64,000 nt of DNA, from positions 59,589-123,588 of the forward strand of contig JAFLBP010000020.1 in NCBI GenBank assembly GCA_017303875.1. Direction: 5' to 3'. Below the pieces are notes generated by a model that was given only the letters and a program-made list of their open reading frames with translations, did no database searches and was not told the origin of the DNA. The DNA is from Chitinophagales bacterium. GTDB lineage: Bacteria; Bacteroidota; Bacteroidia; Chitinophagales; Saprospiraceae. Below, one piece after another: positions 1-8,459 of the stretch (position 1 is its first letter; every line of letters starts with the position of its first letter). Position numbers and translations under genes: made by a program.

Positions 1-519
1 CATATTGCCCAACACTTCTGTATTGCGGAATTCCTCCAAGCGGCGCTCCAGCAAAACGCGCAAATTACCGGGCGCAAGGTATACGCCGTTCAGTTCAGCG
101 CCGCTGATATAGGTATACGTTTTTCCGTATTCCTGAAAAACCTTGCCGATCAGCAGCTCCAATAAAATATTATCGGCGTATTGCAAATTTACCTGTAAAT
201 CAAGCCCTTGTGCGGGTTCGGGCTTTTCGCTTACGCGTTCATTCATGCAAATTTGCTGCAAAACCGAGCGAATACTGTCGGGCAGACTATTGGAAACCGG
301 CACCGAGCGATCGCCTTGTGTGGCAATCCAGGCGCCATCGGTAGCGATCAGAGAAAGGTCGCCTTCCGGCAGTTTTTCGATCACGATACTGCGCGGCAGG
401 TGGGCAATATTTTTAAGGGGAATACATTTTTCGGCAGCAAAAGGCCAGGGAATAAATCGGGAGAGCAGGCCCAGCGTCAGGACCAGCAAAAAAATAAGTA
501 CGAGGTGTTTGTTCTTCAC
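1..519 (-). CDS. DUF4340-like membrane-anchored protein, partial (C-terminus outside window)
   Basis: The minus strand is open from the window edge to a GTG at 519 (173 residues seen). An in-frame stop lies shortly upstream and no ATG is available, so GTG is the likely start. The protein opens with a short basic segment and a hydrophobic helix (about residues 5-20, LVLIFLLVLTLGLLS). A soluble part follows, with a strand-rich stretch around residues 35-60 that resembles the start of DUF4340 proteins, which in Bacteroidota often neighbour ABC-type gliding genes. The family call is by pattern only. The gene lies downstream of the HtrA gene on the same strand, 82 bases away, so the two may be co-transcribed. 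The function is unknown. Confidence 0.5.
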   Translation of the reverse strand, partial: MKNKHLVLIFLLVLTLGLLSRFIPWPFAAEKCIPLKNIAHLPRSIVIEKLPEGDLSLIATDGAWIATQGDRSVPVSNSLPDSIRSVLQQICMNERVSEKPEPAQGLDLQVNLQYADNILLELLIGKVFQEYGKTYTYISGAELNGVYLAPGNLRVLLERRLEEFRNTEVLGNM

Positions 520-601
520 GTCCGCTGCGGTTGTCTTGTCCGCGAAGGTATACCGGGATCAGGCTCGTTGTAAAGAATAGCAGATGATTTTTTTGATTTT
601 C

Positions 602-2035
602 CTATCCGGGCTTGTTGAAGCGGTAGGCATAATTTTCTGCTTCATGTTCGTAGCGGCCTTCGAGGTAAATTTCATTGCCGGCGGTTTGCAGCAGCGCCAT
701 GGCTTCTTCGATATTGCTCACCCGGCGTCGGTTAATTTTCATAATCAGGTATCCAGGTTGCATATTGGTAGCAGCTACAATACTGCCGCGCCGCACACTT
801 TGCACCATTGCGCCGGGACCCGGGAAACGCCGTCGCTCGTCGCTGCGCAGGTCGCGGAGGGCAAAGCCCAGTTCTGATTCCATCTCATTGCCCTGATAAC
901 GCCCCGGAACGGCTGCGTTATTTTTGTCTTTTAAGCGAATAATGGTATCAAACAAACGGCCGTTGCGCCAGTATTGAATTTCGATTTGATCGCCGGGACG
1001 GAAGCGCCCCACCGTTTCCATAAGTTCGGCAGTGCCCCGAACCCGTACTTTTTGCACTTTTACCACGACATCTCCCACACGCAGGCCCGCAATGCCGGCA
1101 GCGCCGTCGGAATTAATTCGGGTAATATGAACGCCCTGCGCATCGGGCAATCCGACACGCCGGGCGGTTTCATTGTCCAAGTTTTCAATGCCCACGCCGA
1201 GAAATGCGCGTTGTACTTCGCCATAATCCTTGAGGTCGCGAACGATTTTTTGCACTAAATTGGAAGGAACTGCAAAAGAATAACCCTCGTAATTGCCGGA
1301 TTCGGTCACGATGGCAGTGTTGATGCCGATTAATTCGCCGGCAGTATTCACCAGGGCGCCACCGCTGCTACCCGGATTGACAGCGGCGTCGGTCTGGATA
1401 AATGACTCGATGCTGCCGCCACCGCGTAAAATGTTGATATTGCGTCCTTTAGCACTGACGATGCCCGCTGTGACCGTATTGTGCAGGTTAAACGGTGCGC
1501 CTACGGCCAGCACCCATTCGCCCACTTGCAGCGAATCGCTGTCGCCGAAAAGTAAAAACGGCAGGGTGTTTTCCTGTATTTTCAGCAGCGCAATGTCTGT
1601 CGCGGCATCAAGTCCGATCAATTCGGCGCGGTATTCCCGCTTGTCGGAGAGCGTCACCTTGATTTCTTTGGCCCCGTCTATCACGTGGTGGTTGGTGATA
1701 ATAAAACCGTCGGGCGACATGATGACGCCGGAGCCGGAAGAACCGGAAACACTGCCGCCGCCCCAAAAGCCGCCATCTTCTTCAATTCGTGCACGGATAT
1801 TGACCACCGCAGGAGTAGAAACCGCTGCGGCCTGCACAAAATTTGTGGGCGCAACATGGCGCAAATTAGCATTGGCGCGAGTATTAAGGAGCTTATCCAC
1901 AAAACTCGTGTACCTGGCCTCGCCTTCCATGTCCGACCATTCACTTTTTGCTGCGGGTTCGAACCAGCGATACAGCCCTACCGAGAGCAGGGAACTCATC
2001 AACGCCACCAGGATTAAGGATGATCCTTTTTGCAT
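602..2035 (-). CDS. degQ: HtrA/DegQ-type periplasmic serine protease with two PDZ domains
   Basis: Envelope quality-control protease that degrades or holds misfolded proteins. An N-terminal hydrophobic segment (about residues 7-23) acts as signal or anchor. The trypsin-like domain shows the full triad, numbered from the GTG at 2041: His119 in TNHHV, Asp149 in ATDIALL and Ser226 in NPGSSGGAL. A first PDZ follows from about residue 280 and a second, more divergent one from about 385 to the end, giving the usual HtrA layout and length. I chose the ATG at 2035 over the GTG two codons earlier (2041) because ATG is the commoner start. It is transcribed away from dapF; the shared 282-base spacer carries a repeated CCCCTGAAGGGG element. 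Confidence 0.93.
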   Translation of the reverse strand: MQKGSSLILVALMSSLLSVGLYRWFEPAAKSEWSDMEGEARYTSFVDKLLNTRANANLRHVAPTNFVQAAAVSTPAVVNIRARIEEDGGFWGGGSVSGSSGSGVIMSPDGFIITNHHVIDGAKEIKVTLSDKREYRAELIGLDAATDIALLKIQENTLPFLLFGDSDSLQVGEWVLAVGAPFNLHNTVTAGIVSAKGRNINILRGGGSIESFIQTDAAVNPGSSGGALVNTAGELIGINTAIVTESGNYEGYSFAVPSNLVQKIVRDLKDYGEVQRAFLGVGIENLDNETARRVGLPDAQGVHITRINSDGAAGIAGLRVGDVVVKVQKVRVRGTAELMETVGRFRPGDQIEIQYWRNGRLFDTIIRLKDKNNAAVPGRYQGNEMESELGFALRDLRSDERRRFPGPGAMVQSVRRGSIVAATNMQPGYLIMKINRRRVSNIEEAMALLQTAGNEIYLEGRYEHEAENYAYRFNKPG

Positions 2036-2176
2036 AGACACGTAGGTAAGGGCAATACTGCCCGATTTGATGGAGAAAATACAAATTTTATACCTGAATG
2101 AATTTCTAACGTAACACTTTGGTTTTGCAGTATGTTTAAGCAGCTATGGCACGTAACTTTGCCCCGACCCCGACCC

Positions 2177-2215
2177 CTGGCCCCTGAAGGGGAATAGCCC
2201 TGGCCCCTGAAGGGG
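2177..2215. repeat. Two direct copies of a 16-bp palindrome-bearing repeat
   Basis: CTGGCCCCTGAAGGGG occurs at 2177-2192 and again at 2200-2215, seven bases apart. Each copy contains CCCCTgaAGGGG, able to form a small hairpin. It sits between the divergent degQ and dapF genes, so it is not a simple terminator. Short C-run/G-run elements of this kind recur between genes in many Bacteroidota. The rest of the 2036-2317 spacer shows no gene. Confidence 0.6.
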
Positions 2216-2317
2216 TAAGAGGGCCAAACCTCCAAACCTCCGAACCTTTTAGCACTTTAACATAACTTTAGAGCGCAAACGCTTTTTTGAATCCCCTTGG
2301 AAGCAACATCTTCGCGT

Positions 2318-3136
2318 ATGAAATTTTGGAAATACCAGGGCGCCGGCAACGATTTTGTTATGCTGGATCAGCGCACGACACAATGGCTGGGCCGCAGCGA
2401 CCAGGCCTTGATAGAAAAATTATGCGACCGCCGTTTTGGCATTGGCGGCGATGGATTAATCATCCTGCAGGATCATCCGGAATATTCGTTTGAAATGATC
2501 TATTTTAATGCCGATGGGCGCGAAAGTTCTATGTGCGGCAACGGTGGCCGCTGCTTTGCAGCATTTGCCCATCGCTTAGGTCTCGTCGGGGATTATATGG
2601 AATTTATCGCCATCGACGGCCCGCATGAGGCATTTATCCGCCATCACCCTGAATCGGAAGGACACGAAGGGCATTTTTGGGTAGAACTGAAAATGAAAAA
2701 CGTAGCGCAAGTGGAACAAACAGAAGACGCATTGGTGTTAAATACCGGTTCGCCGCATTTTGTGCGCTTTGTGCCGGATGTAAAACCCCTTGATATGTTT
2801 GCCGAGGGGCGCAAGGTGCGTTACAGCGAACGCTTTAACGCCGAGGGCATCAATGTGAATTTTGCCGCCATGCAGCCCGACGGCTCAATTGCCATCCGCA
2901 CCTATGAACGGGGCGTGGAAGATGAAACCCTTGCCTGTGGCACCGGTGTGACCGCCGCCGTGCTGGCCCGGCACCGGAACTTGCAGCTTGCCCCCGGCGC
3001 GTATGAAGTTGCAGTGCAGGCGCAGGGCGGAAAATTGGCCGTGCGCTATACCGCCGACGCGCAGGGGAAATTTGAAGCAATCTGGCTTTGCGGCCCTGCA
3101 ACCGAAGTTTATGAAGGACAAATCTCTATTCCATGA
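2318..3136 (+). CDS. dapF: Diaminopimelate epimerase
   Basis: Interconverts LL- and meso-diaminopimelate in lysine and peptidoglycan synthesis, in the cytoplasm. The 272-residue product has the family's usual length. It shows both catalytic cysteines in their motifs: Cys73 in SMCGNGGRC and Cys207 in TLACGTG. The N-terminal KYQGAGNDFVMLD is diagnostic. The ATG at 2318 is chosen over an in-frame TTG at 2297 because family members begin right before the FxKYxGxGND motif. The stop overlaps the next gene's start (ATGA at 3133-3136), so translation of the two is probably coupled. Confidence 0.97.
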   Translation: MKFWKYQGAGNDFVMLDQRTTQWLGRSDQALIEKLCDRRFGIGGDGLIILQDHPEYSFEMIYFNADGRESSMCGNGGRCFAAFAHRLGLVGDYMEFIAIDGPHEAFIRHHPESEGHEGHFWVELKMKNVAQVEQTEDALVLNTGSPHFVRFVPDVKPLDMFAEGRKVRYSERFNAEGINVNFAAMQPDGSIAIRTYERGVEDETLACGTGVTAAVLARHRNLQLAPGAYEVAVQAQGGKLAVRYTADAQGKFEAIWLCGPATEVYEGQISIP

Positions 3137-4365
3137 AAATTAAATTCACCTTTCTGAACCTGCTGCTCATGTGCACCACCACAATTTTTGCACAACAGGA
3201 CAGCTCCAAAACCAGCGCCCCCGTACAGGTAAATTTCCAAACACCGCTCTCGCACGAACAAACTATTCGCAATGCAAGGGCAGAACTGGAACAAGCCATC
3301 CGAACAGACGATCCCGCTTGGGCCGCCCTGTGGGTCGACTCCCTGCGTCGACTCGAAAATGAAAATTGGCTGGGCTTACTCTGGGATGAACGCTGGATGC
3401 TTTACTACTGGGAAGGCGCACTGGGCAATCTTTTTGAAGAGGCCGCTACCGCCAACCGCGAAATGCTGACCAATACGCCACGAAAAAAAAGCATCAACGA
3501 CGATGCCCTTTTTCCGCTGATTGACAGCACCGTGCTCAGTCGCCGCTTCGACCTGTACAACCAGATTCAATCCGGCTTTTTAAATGTGGAGGAAAAAGCA
3601 TTTAGTGTGTTGTTGCTCGATTATTTGCTGCGATTGAACAAGGACGCCCGCGACTGGGCCATTCGATGCAATGCTTTTTTGAAAAAATTTCCGGAATCGC
3701 GCTACAAAGCAATGGTCGATTACATGAACCCTTACGTGTATCTGCCCCCGGCATCCGTAACAGCGCCGCCAAAACCCAACCGCAAAAAAGGCTGGTCGCT
3801 GGATGCTTCCCTGTGGACAGGACGCTGGACCGAAAGCGCAGAGCGCACCCTTGATGCGCCGATAGGCTTTGATGTTGGCCTGTCGTTCTGGAAAAGAAGC
3901 CGCATTCTTGGTTTTCGCGGTGGCTTTGGCTCCCGGCGCTTGTTGCAGCCCATTTACGACGGCAATATCGAATGGCCGAGGGGCGAAAAATATAACCTCG
4001 GACAATTTGAAGCAGAGTGGGGGTATCGCATTATTAATACCTCCAAAGTAAAGGTTTATCCGGTTATTTGTGCGGGATTGCAATGGCTGACGCCGCCTTC
4101 GCCCGACGATGAATCGGTAGACGATCCGTACCCTGGCGTTAATTACACCACTTTTCATTACGGCGCCACCTTGAATTTTGACTTTAAACTCAAAGTGCAA
4201 CAAGCCGGTAAACCTGGCGAACACCCGGCAGGCTCTTATGTGGGCGCCCGTGTGCGCGCCGGCTGGAAGGGCCTTAACTGGAATGCCGAAGATGATGTAT
4301 TAGTGGGTAATCTGTTTTTTCTTGGGGTGGGAGTTACTACCTTTGCTTATCGCAAAGTTCAATAA
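3133..4365 (+). CDS. Secreted protein with helical N-half and beta-barrel-like C-half
   Basis: No family is recognised. A clear signal peptide (residues 1-21, ending IFAQQ) sends the 410-residue product through Sec. Residues about 40-200 are charged and helix-rich. From about 215 the pattern turns to alternating amphipathic strands with many Gly, Trp, Tyr and Arg, ending in an aromatic-rich strand, as in small outer-membrane barrels. A proline-rich linker (residues 204-213) separates the halves. It overlaps dapF by four bases and is followed 11 bases later by the next gene, so the three look like one transcript. A barrel is inferred from strand pattern only. Confidence 0.7.
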   Translation: MKIKFTFLNLLLMCTTTIFAQQDSSKTSAPVQVNFQTPLSHEQTIRNARAELEQAIRTDDPAWAALWVDSLRRLENENWLGLLWDERWMLYYWEGALGNLFEEAATANREMLTNTPRKKSINDDALFPLIDSTVLSRRFDLYNQIQSGFLNVEEKAFSVLLLDYLLRLNKDARDWAIRCNAFLKKFPESRYKAMVDYMNPYVYLPPASVTAPPKPNRKKGWSLDASLWTGRWTESAERTLDAPIGFDVGLSFWKRSRILGFRGGFGSRRLLQPIYDGNIEWPRGEKYNLGQFEAEWGYRIINTSKVKVYPVICAGLQWLTPPSPDDESVDDPYPGVNYTTFHYGATLNFDFKLKVQQAGKPGEHPAGSYVGARVRAGWKGLNWNAEDDVLVGNLFFLGVGVTTFAYRKVQ

Positions 4366-4376
4366 TTTTTTACCCT

Positions 4377-5333
4377 ATGCCCAATACAAACTATTCCGCC
4401 TCCGATGGATTTGACTGGCTAAGCGACCTGACCCCGGCGTATGCCGCCCAGGAATCCTGGGAAAATCAGGCTTACACCAATCAGGAGACCGTGCATTATT
4501 TTTATCAGTCGCGCGGGCCGTTTTATATTGCCTGCGGTGCCGGTTTGCTGGCCGACCACGTGCGTCGTTTTCGTTTTTCGCCGGAATTGATACAGCGCTT
4601 AGGCCGCGTAACAGATCCCATGGGTCGTTCGGTTTTTCAGGAAAGCTTTCTCAACCATTTGCAACGCCTGCGCCTGCGGGTACAGGTGAATGTGCCACCG
4701 GAAGGCATGTTGATGTTTGCCAATGAGCCGATTTTGATTGCACATGGCCCACGCGACCAACTGCAATTGCTGGATTCGGCTTTTCGTCGCTTGCTCTGGG
4801 CCTCTACCCATTGGGCTACTGAAGCGGCGCTGGAGCGCTGGGAAAGCGGCGAATTAGACGAAGAGGATGCGCCGGCAATTCCATCTTTTTCGGGCAATCC
4901 GGAAGGCTGGCGCTTGCGCGCAACGTATATCGGCGGCGGCGATGTCTCGACACTGAAGTCTGAGACTTTGCGCGCAATTGCACCCAATGAAGGGCCGGGC
5001 CTCATAGAAGCCGCACCTGGGGATGCCCTGGTACAGATCCGCCGGATGTTTCAGCAACAGCAGGCCCTGGGCGATTTATGGTTATCAGACAGTGTGGAGG
5101 AAAAACTGAGCGTCAGTAGGAGAAAAACACAAATGCGAACACTTTGGCAAAGTGAGCCGCTCACTTTTACCATGACGCGTTTTCAAAACCTGTATTTGCC
5201 GGTACTCATCAAAGGGCATCCGGTGCAGCCGCCAACCCGCCTGGGCTACCTGCGCCAACGTATGTTGAAGCACCTGCGCGCCTTCTCCGAAATTGAATTG
5301 GAAAAATATCCGCTTGGATGGGGAGCGCTTTAG
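4377..5333 (+). CDS. Shortened nicotinate phosphoribosyltransferase-like protein
   Basis: The 318-residue product resembles the two ends of nicotinate phosphoribosyltransferase (NAD salvage) without its middle. Residues 13-150 follow the family's N-terminal domain: the opening LSDLTPAYAAQ, a gly-rich IACGAGLLADHV, and the highly conserved-looking NEPILIAHGP stretch. Residues about 260-318 recall the C-terminal pLLxPVxxxG segment. Full-length enzymes have roughly 400-500 residues; the central barrel with its phosphorylated His and phosphoribosyl-binding loops is not visible here. If the likeness is real, catalysis is doubtful. The reading frame is intact, with no frameshift. It could instead be an unrelated hypothetical. 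Confidence 0.5.
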   Translation: MPNTNYSASDGFDWLSDLTPAYAAQESWENQAYTNQETVHYFYQSRGPFYIACGAGLLADHVRRFRFSPELIQRLGRVTDPMGRSVFQESFLNHLQRLRLRVQVNVPPEGMLMFANEPILIAHGPRDQLQLLDSAFRRLLWASTHWATEAALERWESGELDEEDAPAIPSFSGNPEGWRLRATYIGGGDVSTLKSETLRAIAPNEGPGLIEAAPGDALVQIRRMFQQQQALGDLWLSDSVEEKLSVSRRKTQMRTLWQSEPLTFTMTRFQNLYLPVLIKGHPVQPPTRLGYLRQRMLKHLRAFSEIELEKYPLGWGAL

Positions 5334-5523
5334 CGCAATACTTACAGCGTTTTTTGTCCTTGTTTGGTCGCCGTTTTTCAAGCACTGATCTATGCGGGGT
5401 ACAAACGGCTTGTCGGATTGGTCAAATCTGCGCATCTTTGCAAATACATCGTTACCGACAACCGGGCAATATCAATAATATATTGCGCGGTGCCGGAAAA
5501 CCAAAATCAACACCTTATATACA

Positions 5524-6120
5524 ATGACACCTTTTCGCAAAGACGCTCCGCAGTACCCACATTGGAAAAATCGCCTGAAACGCGGCAGCCTGTTTGTCGC
5601 TGTCAGTGCCTTGCTCGTTGCCGGCGGCTGTGGCTCCGATAATGGTTCCGATTGGGAAACCGTTACGGTACAGGAGCCGACGCAGGGCGTGATTACAACC
5701 ATTTCAGAAAAAACAGACGGCAGCTACGAAATCATTGATGAAAAAGTTATCCCGGAGCGCAAAGACTCGCGGGTAATTGTACAAAGACAAAGTGGCAAGA
5801 CCGACACCATGACGCTGGAAGCAGCCAAAGGATTGGTCAGCCCGCAGGATACGGTTGCCACGCATACCCGTACCAGCACCACGATAAACCACCACCACCA
5901 CAGCAGCTTCGGCGGTGTATTGTGGTGGGGTACCATGGGTTACCTGATGGGGCGCAACATGAACACCCCGTCTTACAACGGAATTTACCGCTCCGGCTTT
6001 AACCCGACCTATGGCAATAGCAGCCAGTTGCGCCAAACCGCCATTTCCCGCACCGTGCAGCAGCCGGCACGCAGCAAAAGCGGCTTTTTCCGCAGTTTTC
6101 GCGGTAGTTCGGGCGGATAG
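5524..6120 (+). CDS. Lipoprotein with His-rich and Gly/Ser-rich tail
   Basis: The family is not recognised. After a basic N-terminus and hydrophobic stretch (residues 22-34), a lipobox VAGGC places the lipidated Cys at residue 36, so the mature protein is membrane-anchored. The region to about residue 105 is polar. There is then a run of four His followed by SSFGG (about residues 122-130), a GTMGYLMGRNM segment, and a tail rich in Ser, Gly, Arg and Phe that ends FRSFRGSSGG. The layout recalls short metal-rich lipoproteins, but no ligand can be assigned. A 190-base spacer precedes it, with a weak hairpin (5466-5486) and no other feature. Confidence 0.65.
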   Translation: MTPFRKDAPQYPHWKNRLKRGSLFVAVSALLVAGGCGSDNGSDWETVTVQEPTQGVITTISEKTDGSYEIIDEKVIPERKDSRVIVQRQSGKTDTMTLEAAKGLVSPQDTVATHTRTSTTINHHHHSSFGGVLWWGTMGYLMGRNMNTPSYNGIYRSGFNPTYGNSSQLRQTAISRTVQQPARSKSGFFRSFRGSSGG

Positions 6121-6198
6121 TGCGGTTTTTGGCAGAACAGACAGCCGGCGTTTCGTGTTATACACGGGATGCCGGTTTTCTTTTGTCGAAAAAAGAAA

Positions 6199-6232
6199 TT
6201 TGCAGATGGTTTAAGTCTTTAATTTACCTTTG
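6199..6232 (+). promoter_or_regulatory. Bacteroidota-type promoter for the LytTR regulator
   Basis: TTTG at 6199-6202 and TACCTTTG at 6225-6232 are spaced by 22 bases, matching the -33 (TTTG/TTG) and -7 (TAnnTTTG) elements of Bacteroidota sigma-A promoters. Transcription would begin near 6239, about 20 bases before the ATG at 6261. Confidence 0.6.
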
Positions 6233-6260
6233 ATAACCATTCACCCGATATTTATTGCTG

Positions 6261-6986
6261 ATGGAAAATGCTGTTTCTTCTCCGCTTCGTTGTATTATTG
6301 TTGAAAACGAGCCCCTTGCGGCAGAGTTAACGGCAGAATATATTCAACAAACCCCGGCTTTGCAGCTTACGCATGTTTGTGAAAATGCGTTACAGGCATT
6401 GGACGTCGTGCGGAACAACCCGGTCGATGTTATTTTTCTGGATGTGGAAATGCCCAAGTTGAGCGGCATCGAGTTTTTAAAAACCCTTCAGCGGCCGCCC
6501 AAAGTGATTATTGTATCGGCTCACCGGGAATATGCCCTGGATGGTTTTGACATGCGGGTGGTGGATTATTTGCTCAAACCCGTTGATTTTCCGCGTTTTA
6601 CGAAGGCAGTGAACAAGTTGTTGGCCCAGCGTGGCGCGCAGGAAGCCGCCAATAAAGCGACCCAGGCGGCTGTGCGGCCGTTTTATTTTTTTAATGTCAA
6701 TAAAAGGGCCGTCAAAATTTATCTGGATGAAATACAAATCATCGAGAGCCTGAAAGATTGCGTGGCAATTCTGACGCCCGGAAAATCCTATCCGACCCAT
6801 TACCAGCTCGGCGAATTGGAGGAAATGATCAAGTCTGATAATTTCCTGCGGATTCACCGCTCCTTTATCGTGGCAGTGGATAAAATTGAGTCTTTTTCAG
6901 CCGCAGAAGTAGAAATTGCAGGGCGGGTACTGCCCATCGGACGCAGTCACCGCGAAGCAGTGATGAAACGCCTCGGACGCAATTAG
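6261..6986 (+). CDS. LytTR-family response regulator
   Basis: Two-component transcription factor. The receiver domain (about residues 9-118) has the phospho-acceptor Asp61 in FLDVEMP, acidic residues near the N-terminus (VENEPLA) and Lys106 in YLLKPVD. The LytTR DNA-binding domain (about residues 137-241) shows the typical FLRIHRSFIVAVDKIESF and LPIGRSHREAV stretches. The ATG at 6261 is preferred over a TTG two codons upstream. No histidine kinase is adjacent, so it is an orphan here and its partner and targets cannot be read from context. A good promoter lies just upstream. Confidence 0.93.
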   Translation: MENAVSSPLRCIIVENEPLAAELTAEYIQQTPALQLTHVCENALQALDVVRNNPVDVIFLDVEMPKLSGIEFLKTLQRPPKVIIVSAHREYALDGFDMRVVDYLLKPVDFPRFTKAVNKLLAQRGAQEAANKATQAAVRPFYFFNVNKRAVKIYLDEIQIIESLKDCVAILTPGKSYPTHYQLGELEEMIKSDNFLRIHRSFIVAVDKIESFSAAEVEIAGRVLPIGRSHREAVMKRLGRN

Positions 6987-7001
6987 CACACGCAGGCAGG
7001 C

Positions 7002-7142
7002 TCAGCTTTGTCGGGATTTATTTCGGCAGGCATCGCTGCAATACCGAACCTCCTCCCATACTTTTTCCCATTTTTTGCGCCAGCTGAACGGGCGTTGGCA
7101 AACAACGCAGGTTTTTTGCGGCAACGCGCTTTTTTGCTTCAT
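7002..7142 (-). CDS. DUF2256-like small zinc-binding protein (46 residues)
   Basis: A short minus-strand frame from an ATG at 7142 to TGA at 7002 encodes 46 residues. It has two CxxC-type pairs, TCVVCQRPF (residues 11-19) and YCSDACRN (34-41), separated by the basic, Trp-rich WRKKWEKVWEEV. This is the DUF2256 signature: a tiny treble-clef-like protein usually 40-60 residues long, role unknown, likely one zinc ion bound by four Cys. It is convergent with the LytTR gene (15 bases) and divergent from the zinc-ribbon gene at 7277. Confidence 0.85.
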   Translation of the reverse strand: MKQKSALPQKTCVVCQRPFSWRKKWEKVWEEVRYCSDACRNKSRQS

Positions 7143-7243
7143 TTTGCCGGTTCCGGCCTTTGCTTTTTTCATTGCAGTTTGGTTTTGTATTTCATTTTGT
7201 AAAAATATTTTGTTTTATAAAGATGTAATTAAAATTAATTGTT

Positions 7244-7251
7244 TATTTTTG
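7244..7251 (+). promoter_or_regulatory. Possible -7 element of the zinc-ribbon gene
   Basis: TATTTTTG fits TAnnTTTG and lies 25 bases before the ATG at 7277, in an AT-rich stretch. No well-spaced TTTG is seen upstream, so support is only partial. Confidence 0.35.
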
Positions 7252-7276
7252 CGTGTCGAATTTTAAAGCACGCATT

Positions 7277-8248
7277 ATGCAACTTTGTACTTATTGCGCT
7301 TCCGAATTGATTCCCGGTGCGAAATTCTGCCATCGCTGCGGTGAAAACATCATTGAGCAGACGAAGGATTGTCCGGTATGTCATACTGCCAGTCCTTTGG
7401 CATCGGTATTTTGCCACAATTGTCGCTACCATTTTGACGGTAAGGAAAAAAATAAAGCGGCAACTTACCTGCCTGCCTATCCGCTGGAATTCAATCCGGA
7501 CACTTTAACAGAGCAGGTAAAAGCTTTGTTTTTCAAAAGCCTGCGTTTTCGCGTGGAAGAAGAGCTGGAAGCTGCTCAATACACCCATTATGTGGAGCGT
7601 TTTTACCAGTCAAATTTCAAAAATATCTATGAGGCGCGTGCAGAACAAATCTCAGAAGACATTCTAATGCATTGGGAGCGTTTTGGAGCGGCCGGGCTGC
7701 CCGAGCTGGATCGTATGATTGAAGATGCTTTTGAGGGTCTGCTGGATTATTTTATCATTCAGTTTTGCCCCGATCTGAATGGCGTTATCCTCCCGCCGGT
7801 CATTTTGCGTTATGAAAAAGCACAGGCTGCGCGAACGGATTTAGGGCTTATGGTGCGGGATTACCTGAATTTTGAACAGGAAAATGATCTTAAATTGTAT
7901 TTTGACTTCATCCGAATGCCTGAAACAGCTTTAAATAATGCCATCAAATATTTCTTGCATGCCGACAAGGGGGAACGTGTGTTTTTTGTTTGCGACATGA
8001 CCCTCAAAGGCACCTGCCGGGAAGGCTTTGCCCTCACTGATAAAGGTATTTACTGGCGCAACAGCTTCGAAAAACCGCGCAAGGTGTTATATAAAGACTT
8101 GAGGGAATTAAAGCGACAAAAACAATGGGTACTGATTAACGGGAACTTTTTCTCGGTCAATCCGTGTTTTAACCTAAAGATGCTCAAATTACTCAAAAAG
8201 CTGCGCGCATGGTCGGCGCTACCGAAACCGGCAGCCCAAAGCGTCTGA
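7277..8248 (+). CDS. Double zinc-ribbon protein of unknown function
   Basis: The first 60 residues hold two four-Cys ribbons: CTYCASELIPGAKFCHRCG, then CPVCHTASPLASVFCHNC, of the DZANK/zinc-ribbon type that binds two zinc ions. A helical region follows (about residues 75-230). The last 80 residues have a strand-rich stretch (residues about 235-300) including ALTDKGIYWRN and DLRELKRQ, which resembles small PH-like or bPH-type folds; that is inference. The ATG at 7277 is chosen over a GTG eight codons earlier because it starts right at the first ribbon. The product is probably cytoplasmic: no signal or membrane segment. The tRNA-His gene follows 66 bases later with its own promoter. Confidence 0.75.
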   Translation: MQLCTYCASELIPGAKFCHRCGENIIEQTKDCPVCHTASPLASVFCHNCRYHFDGKEKNKAATYLPAYPLEFNPDTLTEQVKALFFKSLRFRVEEELEAAQYTHYVERFYQSNFKNIYEARAEQISEDILMHWERFGAAGLPELDRMIEDAFEGLLDYFIIQFCPDLNGVILPPVILRYEKAQAARTDLGLMVRDYLNFEQENDLKLYFDFIRMPETALNNAIKYFLHADKGERVFFVCDMTLKGTCREGFALTDKGIYWRNSFEKPRKVLYKDLRELKRQKQWVLINGNFFSVNPCFNLKMLKLLKKLRAWSALPKPAAQSV

Positions 8249-8268
8249 AAAATTTTCTCAAATTTTTT

Positions 8269-8301
8269 TTTGGGAAAATGATAAAGTCAATTGTATCTTT
8301 G
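8269..8301 (+). promoter_or_regulatory. Promoter of tRNA-His
   Basis: TTTG at 8269-8272, a 21-base spacer, and TATCTTTG at 8294-8301 match the -33/-7 pattern. The tRNA begins 14 bases further on. Confidence 0.65.
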
Positions 8302-8314
8302 CGCCACGAAAGAC

Positions 8315-8389
8315 GGACATTGTAGCTCAGTTGGTTAGAGCGCAAGTTTGTGGCACTTGAGGCCGTGGGTTCGAATCCCATCATTGTCC
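8315..8389 (+). tRNA. tRNA-His (anticodon GTG)
   Basis: Cloverleaf: acceptor GACATTG (8316-8322) with CATTGTC (8382-8388), D-arm GCTC...GAGC, anticodon stem CAAGT/ACTTG with loop TTGTGGC (anticodon GTG) and T-loop TTCGAAT. A G at 8315 opposite C73 at 8389 supplies the extra G-1:C73 pair that identifies tRNA-His. The acceptor stem has a T-T mismatch at position 5:68. The CCA end is not encoded. Confidence 0.95.
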
Positions 8390-8399
8390 CGAAACATAG

Positions 8400-8431
8400 C
8401 CCGAATATCAGCAATGGTGTTCGGGTTTTTT
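8400..8431 (+). terminator. Rho-independent terminator after tRNA-His
   Basis: The arms CCCGAA (8400-8405) and TTCGGG (8420-8425) are followed by six T. This ends the tRNA unit. The gene from the right ends at 8460. Confidence 0.75.
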
Positions 8432-8459
8432 GTGTTTTAGTCCCAACTTTTGCCGGACT

